From contig CP141144.1 in the NCBI GenBank assembly GCA_035235625.1, forward strand, positions 46,808,014 to 46,872,013: 64,000 nt of DNA. The letters are read 5' to 3'. Positions 34,815-47,083 of the stretch are shown here, in pieces. The stretch is from Saururus chinensis. Taxonomy: Eukaryota; Streptophyta; Magnoliopsida; Piperales; Saururaceae. Position 1 is the first letter of the stretch; each line of letters begins with the position of its first letter. The translations under genes were made by a program, and so were the position numbers. The notes under the pieces are model-generated. The model saw only the letters and a list, made by a program, of their open reading frames with translations, did not search any database and was not told the DNA's origin.

Positions 34815-35470
34815 TTTACAGAAAGTCTATCGAATCAAGTATGTACACTATATCCTTAAGACAAAATTCACACTCCTTACTGGTGCTTGTGAATTACTTG
34901 GGCATCTATCTCTTAGGATAAGACGATCTACTGCATGCTGTAAAAGCACCTTTACACAATATATGCAGTGAACTAACATTATGAGATTGCTCTCACAAAA
35001 GACAGTAATAAATTTCAGTAAAGGATGATCCAAAAAAATAACTTTTTAGTGTTTATATGAAATATCATTGAAAACAACCCATCCTTTTTAAATGGACACA
35101 TCTGCCCGTTTACAGACACATTTGAGTGAAAAGAAGACCGGACCCATTCAACTAGACCTGACCCAGCTGGCTGCGCATGCAAACTGAGCTAAATCAGCCG
35201 AATGGTGGCAGCATCATGCATATGGGTTAGCCCACCTAGTACATGAGTCTAATATGCATCTTCCATCAATATTATTACAATTTTCTAGGCGATATAAAAC
35301 TATTTACAACTTTTAACCAATTCACATATATGATTCTCATTCACTTGAGTGAGATTAGATTCTCAATACCCAGGCTTGGCCTATATACCCTCTTTCTAAG
35401 TACTTAAACCCTTCGAAGTAAAGAATCTTTTGGAAGAGCTACACAAATAATCTTCTTCCTAATTATTCAT
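34815..35470 (+). repeat. Dispersed repeat, copy C
   Basis: Matches copy B from 'atatccttaagacaaaattc' through 'tttacacaatatatgcagtg' and on to 'gggttagcccacctagt' and 'tgattctcattca'. Lies on the other side of the UGT gene, in the same orientation. Confidence 0.7.
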
Positions 35471-36775
35471 TATATGTCTTATAATCTCTTCTTTTGAGAT
35501 TTATTAAATGTGTACAAACAAATCAACTCAATGTTCTTTCTCCAACTCCAAAATTAACTCTCCCATGTTTCAATCAACCAATAAAAAATAAGAAAAATAA
35601 GAAAAATACACCATGTTTATTGGTTCTATTAATTAGACCCCAATTTGGACCCTACAAAAAAAAATCTTCAGAGAACGATTGCACAAATTGTCTTCTTCCT
35701 AACTTTTTATTTTGTCTTATAGTCTCTTCTTCTAAGCTTTATTAAAGGTGTACAACAATCTAACACCTGTCATGTGCTAAAGGTGTGTTTGTGCTAAAAA
35801 AAGAAGTTGCCACTTTATTCTTTACATGATACCAAATTCAAAAGGTCATGTAAGATCAACATCGTCCTAGTGTGGATCACAATGATCATAACGTATACCC
35901 TATTAATTCTCAATTTCTCCACATCTTCACATTCAAAATGGATTTAATGTGCTCTCCAAAAATTACATAAAACAGGAAATGGTTTAACGTTAATGACAGT
36001 TGCACACAAAACAGTTGCTACGCTGCCATTGTGAGACCTCAACGAACTCTCCCTTACCCCTTCCTAACTTACCCCATAAAATTCTAATAAATCCCTCCCT
36101 TGCACTCCAATGTGAAATATATATTTTACTTATATTTTACATGTTTGTAGCCCCTATTCTAGTTTATACCTTAAACTCTCTCACCCTATAGCATTGGTAA
36201 CAGTGTTGTCCTGTCACGGACGTACCCCTTGGGCAGCCAACCATGCAATGTTTGTAGGCTTAAGACCCACTAAGCACGCCTTTTTTAGGACAAATGACTT
36301 GTCTTGCATGGGTGCGTTGCACAAATTACGTATGTGTGCTGGTACAAAGCAAAGAAGTAGGGGGCAGAAAGTGAGTTACATTGAAAAGAAATGAATGAAC
36401 ACAAGCATGAAAATGAATGCATTCACTATCAATATGTTTACAAGTAATGGGTGCAACAACACTATGACCAAAAACACAACTACTCACCCCCCCTATAGAG
36501 CATAAAAGGTTTTTTGTATATAGCTGGAGTAGCAGCCAAAGTGGTTATATGGGCATGGTTGCACCATAAAACATAAATAAAAAAAATATATGAAAATTAA
36601 AAAAAACATGTAAATAAAGCAAAAAGAGAATTGGTAGGGTGCCTGGAACACAGTCTGTGCCAGTCCGCGCCTCCACTTCTTTAGCACCGGATTCACTTTC
36701 TTCTCATGAAGTTGGGCCCCTTGCTACCGGTTTTCACTGAGGCCACAACCTTCGCACATCAGCAACAAAAGGAGT
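35471..36775. other. Spacer, no assigned gene
   Basis: Contains a partial second copy of the end of repeat C (35660-35760 resembles 35400-35520). The stretch 36200-36400 has a repeat-like look ('gtcacggacgtaccccttgg') but I cannot assign it. Confidence 0.4.
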
Positions 36776-37424
36776 CACTATAACAAAAATACTATTAGCG
36801 AACAATGTAAAGTGTCTCTAAACATTATTATTTACGATGCATATAAAAGTGTTGCAAAATTTATAACTATTATCGATGATTTTTAAAAAGTGTTGCTCAT
36901 ATTACAATTAGTAGTGACACTTTTATAAAACTATCAATAATAATACAACTATTTAAGATGCTTTTAAAATGGCGTCGCTACTAGTTATAAATTTAAAAAA
37001 ATAAAAAATTTAGAACTATTTGAGATGCTTTTCTCAATGTGTTGCAAATAATATAATAATAGCTACACTTTTATCAAAGTGTCCCTAGTAGTTGTACTAG
37101 TAGCATTGCTTAAAAACATGAGTAATAAATAAATTAAAGTATTTTTCAAAAAATAAGACTATTAGTGATGCTTGTTTCAAAAGTGTCACTAATATTACTA
37201 CTATTAATGATGCGTTCAAATAGTTTTATTATTTTATTTTATTTTATATTTATTATTTAAAAATATAATATATAATAAATAAATATTAATAACATAAAAA
37301 AACTTTGCATATATAATATATTTTATTTAATATTTATATAATAAATAAATAAAAAAAATAAATAAAATTCTCCTACTTTATCCTGACTCGTCCTCATAAT
37401 TGAGGCTCACATTCACATGTGTAA

Positions 37425-38140
37425 GTGAGATGAGGGAGAAGACAGAGGAGAGAGGAGAGAGAAAGAAGAGAGAGAGCAAGATGAGAAAGTGAGTGAAGAG
37501 AGAGCGGAGAGAGAAGAGAAAGTAAGAGTAGATACAGAGATGAGAGGAGAGGAGAGAGAGAAGAGGGTAGAGAGGGGAGAGGAGAGAGAGAAGAGGGTAG
37601 AGAGGGGAGAGAAGAGAGAAAGAGGAGAGAGAGATAAGAGAGAAGAGAGAGAGAAAGATGAGAAAGAGAGTAAAGAGAGAGATCTACAGAAGTAAGAGGA
37701 GAGAAAGTGGAGAAAAAGAGAGAGGAGAGAGAGAGAAGAGAGGAGTGAAAGAAGAGAAAGAGGAGAGAGAGTACTGAAGAGAGAGAAAGATGAGAAAGAA
37801 AGTGGAGAGAGAGATCTAAACAAGAGAGTGGAGAGAGAAGAGAGAGTAAGATTAGATAGAGAGAGATGAGAGGAGAGAGAAAAGATGGTAGAAAGAGAAT
37901 AGAGGAAAGAGAAGAGAGGATGAAAGAGGAGAGAGGGCAGAGAGGGGAGAGAGAGATAGAGAGAGAGGAGAGAGAAAAGAGGATGAGAGAGGAGAGAAAG
38001 AGGAGAGAAGAGGAGAGAGGGGAGAGAGAGATAGAGAGAGAGGAGAGAGAAAAGAGGATGAGAGAGGAGAGAAAGAGGAGAGAGGCAAGAGGGAGAGAGA
38101 AGAGAGAAAGGAAGAGAAGAGTGAGAGATGGGGGGAAGAA
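37425..38140. repeat. Long GA-rich polypurine tract
   Basis: About 700 bp almost free of pyrimidines on the plus strand, built from GAGAGAGGAGAGAG units with several longer direct copies (37552-37588 and 37589-37610; 37935-38000 and 38010-38065). Another purine tract lies at 38345-38480. Confidence 0.9.
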
Positions 38141-38759
38141 ATTAATTTAAAATTTTGAGATTTTTTTATTATATATTATATTTTAAAATTAATAAAAAAT
38201 TTAATATAAAATATATTAGCCACACTGAAGAAATTGCGTTGCTAGAACATTCATATGCGTCATTACTATTAGGGTAGTAACGACACATTTTTCTATGTGT
38301 TGCTAATACAATTTATTTTAATTTTTTATTAATTTTAAAATATAATATATAATAAAATAGAGAAAAGAGAAAGTGGAAGAGAGATAAGATAGAGAAAGAA
38401 AGAAGAGAGAGAAAGGAGATAGAAAGAGAGAGTAGAGAGAGAATAGAGAGAGTCAGAGAGAGAGAGGAGAGAGAGAGGGTAGAGGGATTTAAAGAAAATG
38501 CCTATTTGAAACACTCATTTAGGAGCGTCACAAATAGTATAATAGTTGTAATATTTAGTTATAAGCATTGCAACTATTATATTATTTGTGATGCTTACAA
38601 CAAACGCCACAAATACATGAAATAGTAGCAATGCTAAATCATAAGTGTCACTACTCAAATAATTATAATAGTTGTAATGCAATTTCTAAGTGTCACAAAT
38701 ATTATAACTATTTGCAATGCTCTTTACTTGGAGTTGAAAATAGTCTTAATTTTTTTAAA

Positions 38760-38955
38760 ATCTCTCTCTTCCCTCTCTCTCTCTCTCTTTTTTCTCTCTA
38801 TCCTCTCTCTTTTCACTCTCTCTCCTCCCTCTCTTCTCTCTCCTCCCTCTCTCTCCTCTCTATACCCTCTCTCTTCTCTCTTTGCTATCTCTCCTCACAC
38901 TCTCTCCCCTTTCTCTCTCCTCCCTCTTTCTCTTCTCTCTCCCCTCTATTTATCT
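38760..38955. repeat. CT-rich tract, mirror of the GA tract
   Basis: About 195 bp of CTCTCTCCTC-like sequence, the complement of the purine tracts upstream, so the element can fold back over this region. Confidence 0.85.
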
Positions 38956-39169
38956 GCATATCATCTTTAATTATTAGCTACGTTTAGAAATAAATGTCGC
39001 TATAAATTTACTTATAGCAACGGTTAGACATAAACTTTGCTACAAGTATCATTTGCAACACTTGGAAAGCATTGCAAACAAATTTGGGCTAGCATTTTAC
39101 CATGCGTGGCTGGGGGAAAATTTTGCCCAGCTGCACTTAAATTCCCCTGTCCTCCTCCTTCAGCTGCCA

Positions 39170-39915
39170 AATGCCTAATCTTCACCGCCACGCGCCCACC
39201 ATCCCATAGTCTCATCCAGACCGCCATGCCACCATCACCTTTGGTCCACCGTGCCCCCTCCTTCCTTCTCACCAATCCCTCACCCTTCTGTCCCCTTCCC
39301 TCGGTTTCCCCTTCTCCCCTCTCCACTTTCGCCGCCAAAGGAGGGGATTCTAGTTGCCAAAGTCATGTTCCCTTGTAGGATTCCATCTCCCCACTCTCCC
39401 CCCTCTCTCTCCGCCTCCCTCCCCCGGTCCTTCCCCTTCCTCTCCCTGCGGCCCTAGTCCCCCCCCTTCTGCCCTCCCATCCTTTGTTCCCTCCCCCCTC
39501 CACTGCTACTATAGGAGGAGAGGGCTCTAGCTGCTAGAGTTCGGTTCCCCCAATGGATTCCTGCTCCTCACCCTCTCCCCCTTCTTTGCCCCCTCTTATG
39601 TTCCCTTTCTCCCCTCCTCCACTGCCGCTACCGGAGGAGGGGGCTCCGGTTGCTGGATTCCGGTTCCCCACCGGATTCCAGCTCCCCACCCCTCCTCCCA
39701 CCCACTCTCTCCCCCTCTCCCTGTCCCCCTACGCCACCGCCATAGGACGGGGCTCGACTTCGAGATTCCAACTCCCCACCCCCTCCTCCCCCTCTTTCCC
39801 TGGTCCTTTCCCCTACCCCCTATACATAGTATCCCTAGTGTTGGATCCAACTCCGCTACTGGATTCCGACACCTATCCTTGCTGGAGGAGAGGTGCCGGA
39901 CTCTAGCGCCAATCT
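39170..39915. repeat. C-rich degenerate tandem repeat inside CACTA
   Basis: A C-rich island in an AT-rich element. Units centred on 'GGAGGAGRGGGCTCYRGYTGC' followed by 'GGATTCCRRCTCCCCAC' occur near 39340, 39514, 39633, 39743 and 39880, spaced about 110 to 175 bp. The proline/serine-rich reading frames across it are by-products of the base composition. Confidence 0.75.
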
Positions 39916-40381
39916 CGTTATCTCACTCCGGTGGTTTTTTTTTGTTATTAGAAATGCTTGCAAATCCGTTGCTAATAAGTTTTTTATTTATGAAATTTAT
40001 TTTCTTTTTAGCAACATTTTTTAAAGCGTTAGTAATAAGGTTCTTATTTTTTTAAAAAGCAAATATCTTATTAGAGACACTTTATAAAGCGTCACTAATA
40101 ATGTACTATTAGCGACGTTTGTTAGAAAGCGTCGCTAATAATTTAATATTAGCAATGCAAAAATAAAGCTCTCTAATAATTGAATATTAGCGACATAAAA
40201 AAAATGTCGCTAATAACATTGATGTTAGCTACACTTTTTTATATGGGTAAAAAATGAGCATTAGCGACTGGAGTAATATTGACGTATTTATCAAAGCTTT
40301 TAAGCATCACTAATAATCATTATTAATACTTTTATGACTATTAGGGATGCTTGAATGCTAATACTCTTTTTTCTTGTGGTG

Positions 40382-42068
40382 AGTGGGTTGGGTGTGGATG
40401 CAACAACTTTCTTTCATATGAGAAAAATCATTGGAGTTACCTATTTTGACATCAAGTTAGTCTTCATAACTAGTTTTATGGTTGGTTGTGCAATTTTTTT
40501 CTACAATTTTCTAATTATGGTAATCTCTATGTTGTTTTTCTTTAGCTAAGTTAGGTTGGTTGTTTTGTTGTTCAATTACTTATTTTTCATATTGGTTTTC
40601 AAACTTAGCATATTGATACTAAAATGACTTATAATCTAGTGAAAGATGATTTTTGATGATACAACTGATATTACTATCATATTGTGCGTATATTGTTAGT
40701 TATGTTTTTCATGCCAATTATTTGGGCCAAGAATTATTCATTTTTTAATTTTACACACACCCAACTCACTAGATGATTGTATAGAATGAAAATTCAATGG
40801 TAGAATAATGATTCAAGGAAACTAAGAAGTGGATGACTTCTCTTCCTCATCTTTTGTTGCAAATTTTTATTTCTTTATATATTTTATTAGTTGTGATCGC
40901 AAGAGAAATTAATATTGAGCTCTTTTGAAAGATGATAAAGAAGGTTGCCCAATTCCTATAAGATAAATTAGTGTAAAAACTATCATTCCCTTGACATACA
41001 AAAAACAACAATAAATATGAAAACAAATTGTGTAAGTTCATGAAGGTCAGAAAAAGTCAATACCCATAATTATCTACATAAAAAAACAAGAAAAGAAAAA
41101 TGCATGGGTCTAGAAAAGAAAATAATAGAATAAAAGTGCAATGATTTTGTATTTCAATTTTTTTTCTCTCCTTATTGATCACTTGCTGCAATTATTTTTC
41201 CCTTCAACAATGACATCTTCAACTTTCTATGTTCTTCAGTGTTGAAGTCTCTATGGTGTTGTTTCTTCAAGATTGTTGGATTGATAATTATTTGTTATTC
41301 TGTGGATAACGAAGAAGAAGAAGGTAGATGAAATAATTTAGCCATTTCCTATTACATTTGTAGAAGTTAAAAAGAAATGGTTGAATAAACATAATTTGGT
41401 GACTTTTTTTTTAAAAAAAAAACAATAGTTGAAGGTTTTTTTTATAAATTTAAAAAACTAAGGGTAAGAAAACCTCCTTGGCAAGGGTAGAAGTGGGTAG
41501 TTTCAATGATATTGAAATCCGTATTGAATATGCATTAAATACTTTAAAATTATATAATTATGAATATTGATAAAAAAATTAAGTTAATAATGATAATAAA
41601 AATAGAAAAGCAAACTAGAGCCTGTCTTGGAGCGAGCCGTAAGGCAACCCAAACTTGAAACAACCAAAACAATGCTCTTGCACAAGATAAAATTTAATTG
41701 CATTTTCCTTGCTTGGCAAATCCCTAGTGTTTCTGATGTACCGAGTCGTCTTTCAAGACCCAATGGAGGAAGTTCCTAATAATCCTTTCCTTACTCTACC
41801 TCAGGCCTCAACCCTAGCGAAGTGACGAAGTCTTACAACGGGTTAAGATGATGAAGTAGCTCAACTTGCTTCCCGTGATAATTGCAATAAGATTATCAGC
41901 ATCATTATAGGTACGTTCTGGTCAATTTGGAACTATGAGCTCCCATCAGGTAGTAAATATTTAAACGCCAAGGATAGTTAGATGTTGACACATTCCTAAC
42001 ATTCTTAGTAGCATTTGCAACACAATAAATGTGATTATTGAAGCATAAAGCAATCCATCTTGTGAGAA
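40382..42068. other. Spacer downstream of the HCT-like gene
   Basis: AT-rich. No gene, transposon end or tandem array recognised. Confidence 0.5.
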
Positions 42069-43889
42069 TCACAGGTCATAGAATATCTTCTTGAAGATGA
42101 CCATGTGTTCTTCCTGTAGGGATATGGCTAATGACAAACTTCCCTCTTCACCCGGGTCAGGAAGTAAAGTAGCCTGGCCCTCCCAAGATACCTTGCCACG
42201 GCCCATGAAGACTGGCCGGCCCCATCCAAAATCGGCCTCATATGCCGCCATATCCAACCAGCTCACAACCTGCAAGTTTGGTCCCCTGAGCAAGTGTGGT
42301 CCGCGCCTTACTGCTGCTAGGTCCGGCTGCAATGCCAAATAGTCCAACGACGACCTCATGTACTCGTTATCTATTTGTGCCACTGCATCACGTATAACGC
42401 TAGCTGCATACACCAGCGGGCAAGCGGTGATGTCGCCCACCGTGGCGATCGGCGTAGCCGTGAATTGTGCATTGCCGAAGTAGCCAAGGGGAAGTGGTGG
42501 CACAAGGCGCGGCCGGCCCTCCACTTGAGTGTACAGCTTCGAGTCTTGGTGATTGGCAACACCTCTTGCCTTGCAGGTGCATCGCCACACATGCGCAGCC
42601 AGCAGCTCAAATGTTGTGTACCCCGGTGCATTGGCATTGAGTCGGTCCAGTTGGTCATGAGAGATCTTTAGGCACTCTGCTACAGGGGATTTTGTGGGGT
42701 CGTTCACATTCACTGCAACTGGGGGTGGATGGAATTCAATGTGGGGGAAAGATGGAGTTGGGGTGTCTCTTGGGCGGAGGAGTGTCCTGTCTACGAAGGG
42801 CCGGAGATTGATGTCAAGGCCCTGGGTCAATTGTGCCCAAGCATTAATCAAATTGATCGCACTAGGCCCATCTGTCACAAAGTGGTGTATCCTTATGCCC
42901 AGACAGACGCCTCCACATACGAAGTGAGTCACCTGATGCAAGAATAATAAGAATCACATAATTAGTTCAATTTGTTACCTTAAGTTTTAGTCAGCTCACC
43001 TCGTTCGTTTATACATATAGTAATAGATATTTAATAATATTAAAAGAGGTAGGCTGGCTATTTTATCTGAACAATGTCTTACTTTTTATAAAAAAGCTTT
43101 TTTTATTTTCTTTTTCATGTGTCTCCTTTATATTATCTCTTTATGATCCCACATGTATTTTCTTTTTCTTCCTTTATGCTGGTAGCAATGCCAGACACCC
43201 CTGTTACGATGGTAATGATAATTGACATCAACACCACCACCGGCCATATTTTTACACCCTCAACACAGCTCGCATTTGGTTAATTTGTGTTGCCCCACCC
43301 CACTAGCTGCTAAGATGGAGGAGGAGAAGAAGAAATGTTCATGGTTACGACTAACATGGCCTAAGAAAGAAAGAGGAGGAGAAAAAGAGGAAGGAGAAGG
43401 GGAAGGGTAGACTGGGAAAAATATGCAGGCACTGTGCCATGTCAAAACAGTGATATATAGCATTGATCACTAATACCTGCACCAGAAACAGGGGATAGAA
43501 AGAGATGTCCTTTGTTGGATCAATAGGTGGCACAAGCTGCATGAGCTGCTCAGATGGGGCAAAATCACCAAAGACATCAATGGCAGCATCAGCTTCAGCC
43601 ACCACGAAGAGTGCCCCCTCTCCGGAGCAGTTGATCTCAATACGATCATTTTCGTCTCTCACCAACCTTCCGGCAGCTGGATAGAAAGGGACCAAGACCT
43701 TTCCTAGTGACTCCTTGAGCTTCTTCGTGTCGAAAAATCCGGCGAGCCGTCCAGCGGGCGGCGATAGAAGTGTGTGGTAGGGATATGCAATGGCTGCATC
43801 AGAAGGTCGAGGTCGGAGATCCACAACCTCCGTTGAGGTGTATCACTCGCAGGTCGAACCATAGCTGATTCTAACACCTTTATCTTCAT
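42069..43889 (-). CDS. HCT-like: BAHD acyltransferase, HCT-like, 2 exons, one-base frameshift in exon 1
   Basis: Exon 1 (43889-43477) and exon 2 (42932-42069) on the minus strand flank a 544-bp GT-AG intron at the position usual for HCT genes (after PLFLVQ, before VTHFVCGG). Exon 1 starts MKIKVLESAMVRPASDTPQR and reads to THFYRRPLDGSPDFS, then needs a +1 shift to continue as FFDTKKLKESLGKVLVPFYP. With the shift the product is about 425 residues, normal for the family. The catalytic HxxxD is in IHHFVTDG and the structural DFGWG in ADFGWGRPVFMG. Family members move hydroxycinnamoyl groups from CoA to shikimate, quinate or amines in the cytosol; the acceptor here is unknown. All else is intact, so this is either a very recent pseudogene or a sequence error. 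Confidence 0.82.
43733..43737. other. Frameshift site in the HCT-like gene
   Basis: Five A on plus (five T in coding sense) between 'tccgg' and 'cgacacgaag' codons. Six would keep one frame through DGSPDFFDTKK. Both flanking frames match the family, so the lesion is limited to this run. Confidence 0.8.
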
Positions 43890-46800
43890 CGTGTTGATGT
43901 TATCTCACCTGCATTGACATAACTGATCAATAAGAAACAACTCAACTGGGTTTGAAAATCCAAAACAACTTTTTCTTTATCCTCTCTTTCTTCCTCTTCT
44001 CTCTATTTTGAAGTAACAACTAACAACACATTCATTAAATTAAAGGAGACAGGATACAAAATAAAGGCAAAACCTCTTCTGGATCCTTATTGATCAGTTT
44101 GCCCGAATGATCCAAGTCTCAAGCTATGACGCTTCCATAAATAAAAATGGTGAGGGGGGAGCATATGGCTCTTCTTTGGGCAGAAAAAAAAAACGAGCGG
44201 TCTGTGATTAGGCCACATGAAAAAATTCGGTCATTCAGATAGAAAAGGCGGTGTTTAATGTCTGCTAGGAGTCCATATCTACCGTCCCCACCCATTTTAT
44301 GACACTGGTCCATATATATCTAGCCTTATTAAGACAGTGGTCTACGTGGGGTGACAACGTGCTCATCCACACACTGAAATTAACATTTGGCAGATTGGTA
44401 GGATGTGCTGCAAACAGCAGTAGGGGTGGTCCAGCTGCATCTTGACGTCAGTCCATTTATTGCTTAGTGCCGGGCCCAATAAGCATTGAATTGTCCGTGC
44501 ACAGAAAATGATATTTTCACATAAACTTACACATAAATGGTATAAATAAGTGAGCCTATGTAAATTTTGTATAGGGCCCACTTATTTGAATGGAGCCAAC
44601 CTCGAAGCTTTGATCAGCTGGCGATTCCCAAATTCATAAAGTTGAGGTGCTGTCAATCCAATAAGTGTGATTGTAAAGGAGTTGGCCCAAGTGATTAATT
44701 ATGTACCAAGGCTGGTTATGTCATCCGTTGACACTCTTTAATTACGCATTTTTGGTTTATACACCAGGTTAATTTTGTTTCCAAGAAAATACACGAACCC
44801 CACGGGCCCCAACAGGTGAGTGGTCTCACCCCTAGTATTCCCTTCAAAACGTAGTGAGTTTCGGTCGGAGAGGACGCTTCGGCTTCTCACTTGGCTAGTA
44901 TGTTTTATCTAACTAAAACACACTTACGAGGGTTCTGTAGGTAGATTTGTTAAGTAATTTTTACTTTTAAGGGTTATTTGGTTGTGAAATTTTTATAAGA
45001 TTTTATATATTCTACCCCAAATTTAATTGGAATTTTTAAAGTTTTAGTTGGGTACATAAGTTAATTTCGCTCGAAAGTTAATTCTAAGTTGTTTCCATCC
45101 AAACTCGATTGGCATATCTTCGGCTCCTAACTTCCCCTTTTAGAATTAATTTATTTTTGTATTCTTTACCTATTATATCGATTTGAACATTGAAAAACGT
45201 ACCATATAGGTGAGATTTACATTAAAAGTTTAAAATTACCTACGTATATGAGATCTTATTTGATATAGCTCAAATTTAATAACACAATAATATTAAGAAC
45301 GTCTATATTCGAATTAGAGAGAGAGAGAGAGTAACATTAATTTAAAGTTTTAAAAATAGGTTTGATGCGATATTTGAGTTTTAAAAAAAAATTTTCATTA
45401 GCAACTGTAATTCTCATTCTACAATAAACTATAAAAATTAATTTTTAAAAAATCTACATTTGTTTTTAAAAACTTTCACACTTTAATAGCCCCTTGGTAG
45501 TCTCCCCTCCTAAAGCCTAGCTCCTAGCAAAAAGAAAAACAAGTGACCCTCGTTAAACAAACTCACCAACTCCATCTTCTACTTTGGAAAAGGTTTTCTT
45601 GCTCTTCACTTACAATGAGTGTGTGAGGTGACACTATTATATTATGCACAAGCCCAATTAGTGATTGCACCTGTGATCTACCCTTTTGATCAAGTATTTC
45701 ACCTATGACCTACCATTTCACATTATTGTCTTACGTAGTTAGATGACACCTAGCTTTTTAAATCACATGCAAATGCACAAAACACGCGCAAGAGGCATGT
45801 GAAAGGTGTTTATTTAAGAGTAATGATATTTTGACGTTAATTTTTACATGTTAAAACTATATTTTATTATTTAAAAATTATTAATGAGTGAGGACCTCAC
45901 TTATCAATAATTTTTAAATAATAAAATAATTTTTTTAATAAGGTAGGGTTTTGACGTGTGAAAGTTAATGCCACTCAATCATTTTTCTTAGTTTAACATT
46001 TATTAATTAACAAAATATAGAAGCTGATATTTTTACTTTATTTTTTTACCTCATTTAATAAAGAAGATAAGTCATACTTAACAATATAAAGATTTACTTT
46101 TTTAATCTAATTAAAAATAAATTAAGATTTTTATGTAAAAAATAGAATTGAAATACTATTTTTTATAAAATATAAAGCGACATGTTTCGATGAGTGTGAG
46201 CTGAAGCATTATTGGAATTTGATTGCAAACATCGCACACTAATATGCCCCTTCTTCTATCTAATCTTGATTTAACAACTCACACCAATAAGACCATATAA
46301 ACTTTTTTCAAATATAAATAACATTTAAAAATTTCTTGTGCTAAATATATTTTTTATATAATCTTTGTTCACCAATAAACAACTCAACGATGAACAACTT
46401 TAGTTGTGAGCCCTCTCACTAAATATAATGGGGGGACCCACGGTGGGGGGGATCATTTGATGCTAACTTGAAAAATGGGTGGAAAATTTTACTTGTAAAA
46501 ATAAATAAATAAGTGAAGATTGTGCAGATGGTATGACGCGTTTTAACTTGGAAAATGATATTTCAACATAAAAAATTTACCATGAGTTTTGATTAGTTTA
46601 GAGAAAATTTGCTCATGTGAACTTTGTGTGGGGTCTATTTGTGAAGTTCAATTAAAACTCTTGTGTGAGTTTTTGTAGGTGTTTTTGTTGTGGGAATATC
46701 ACTATTATTTTAACTTATTTCCTAATTAAAATTGATGCTATATCGACTGATTGTGTTGAGCCGGTTTTTTAAAACACGGTTGTTGGTACATGACATGTCG

Positions 46801-46976
46801 ATATTAGGCCAAAGTGACCAAGTTGGTGTTCCATAGCCTCTATTGAGGGGTATTGGTTGAATGTCAGATCATGGATTATTCTAACACCTTTACATTGGTC
46901 ATATTCATTGTGTCACATATGCATTTTCTGTTTTTCTTATTAGGAAGCTCTCTATTAAAAGTTAAATAAATACAAA
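43890..46976. other. Upstream region of the HCT-like gene and spacer
   Basis: No coding signal or transposon boundary seen over about 3.1 kb. A small GA microsatellite is at 45317-45331. Confidence 0.45.
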
Positions 46977-47083
46977 TACCTTTGTCATACATTAATAGTT
47001 CTATTTAGTTTTTTAAAATAAATTAATTTTATTTTAGTTTAATTTTAAAACTAAAAAAGAGCTATTAATTTAATACGGAGGTA
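46977..47083. mobile_element. Stowaway-like MITE, about 107 bp
   Basis: Left end TACCTTTGTCATACATTAATAG and right complement TACCTCCGTATTAAATTAATAG are inverted. TA at each end would be the target dinucleotide. AT-rich interior, no coding capacity. Related single ends are near 14587 and 32735. Confidence 0.6.

Larger units (their letters stand above)
36776..40381. mobile_element. Non-autonomous CACTA transposon, 3606 bp
   Basis: Left end CACTATAACAAAAATACTATT; right end on the complement CACCACAAGAAAAAAGAGTATT, an imperfect CACTA end (one change from CACTA). Target duplication AGT at 36773-36775 and 40382-40384. Both subterminal zones (36800-37200 and 39940-40340) are filled with units of the form 'attagcgac(a/g)ctttt' in both orientations, typical of CACTA transposase binding arrays. 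There is no transposase; the interior is low-complexity purine, pyrimidine and C-rich sequence. Confidence 0.85.

Noticed and set aside
36194..36394. Short frame WAANHAMFVGLRPTKHAF
   Set aside because: Looks repeat-derived; no domain or exon signals.
37413..38150. Charged (Arg/Glu) and Ser/Leu-rich reading frames on both strands
   Set aside because: By-products of the GA-rich tract in the CACTA element.
39024..39906. Proline/serine-rich frames on both strands
   Set aside because: Caused by C-rich repeats; no start context, domain or splice structure.
42091..42947. Plus-strand frames over HCT-like exon 2
   Set aside because: Antisense shadows of the BAHD gene with HxxxD and DFGWG on the minus strand.
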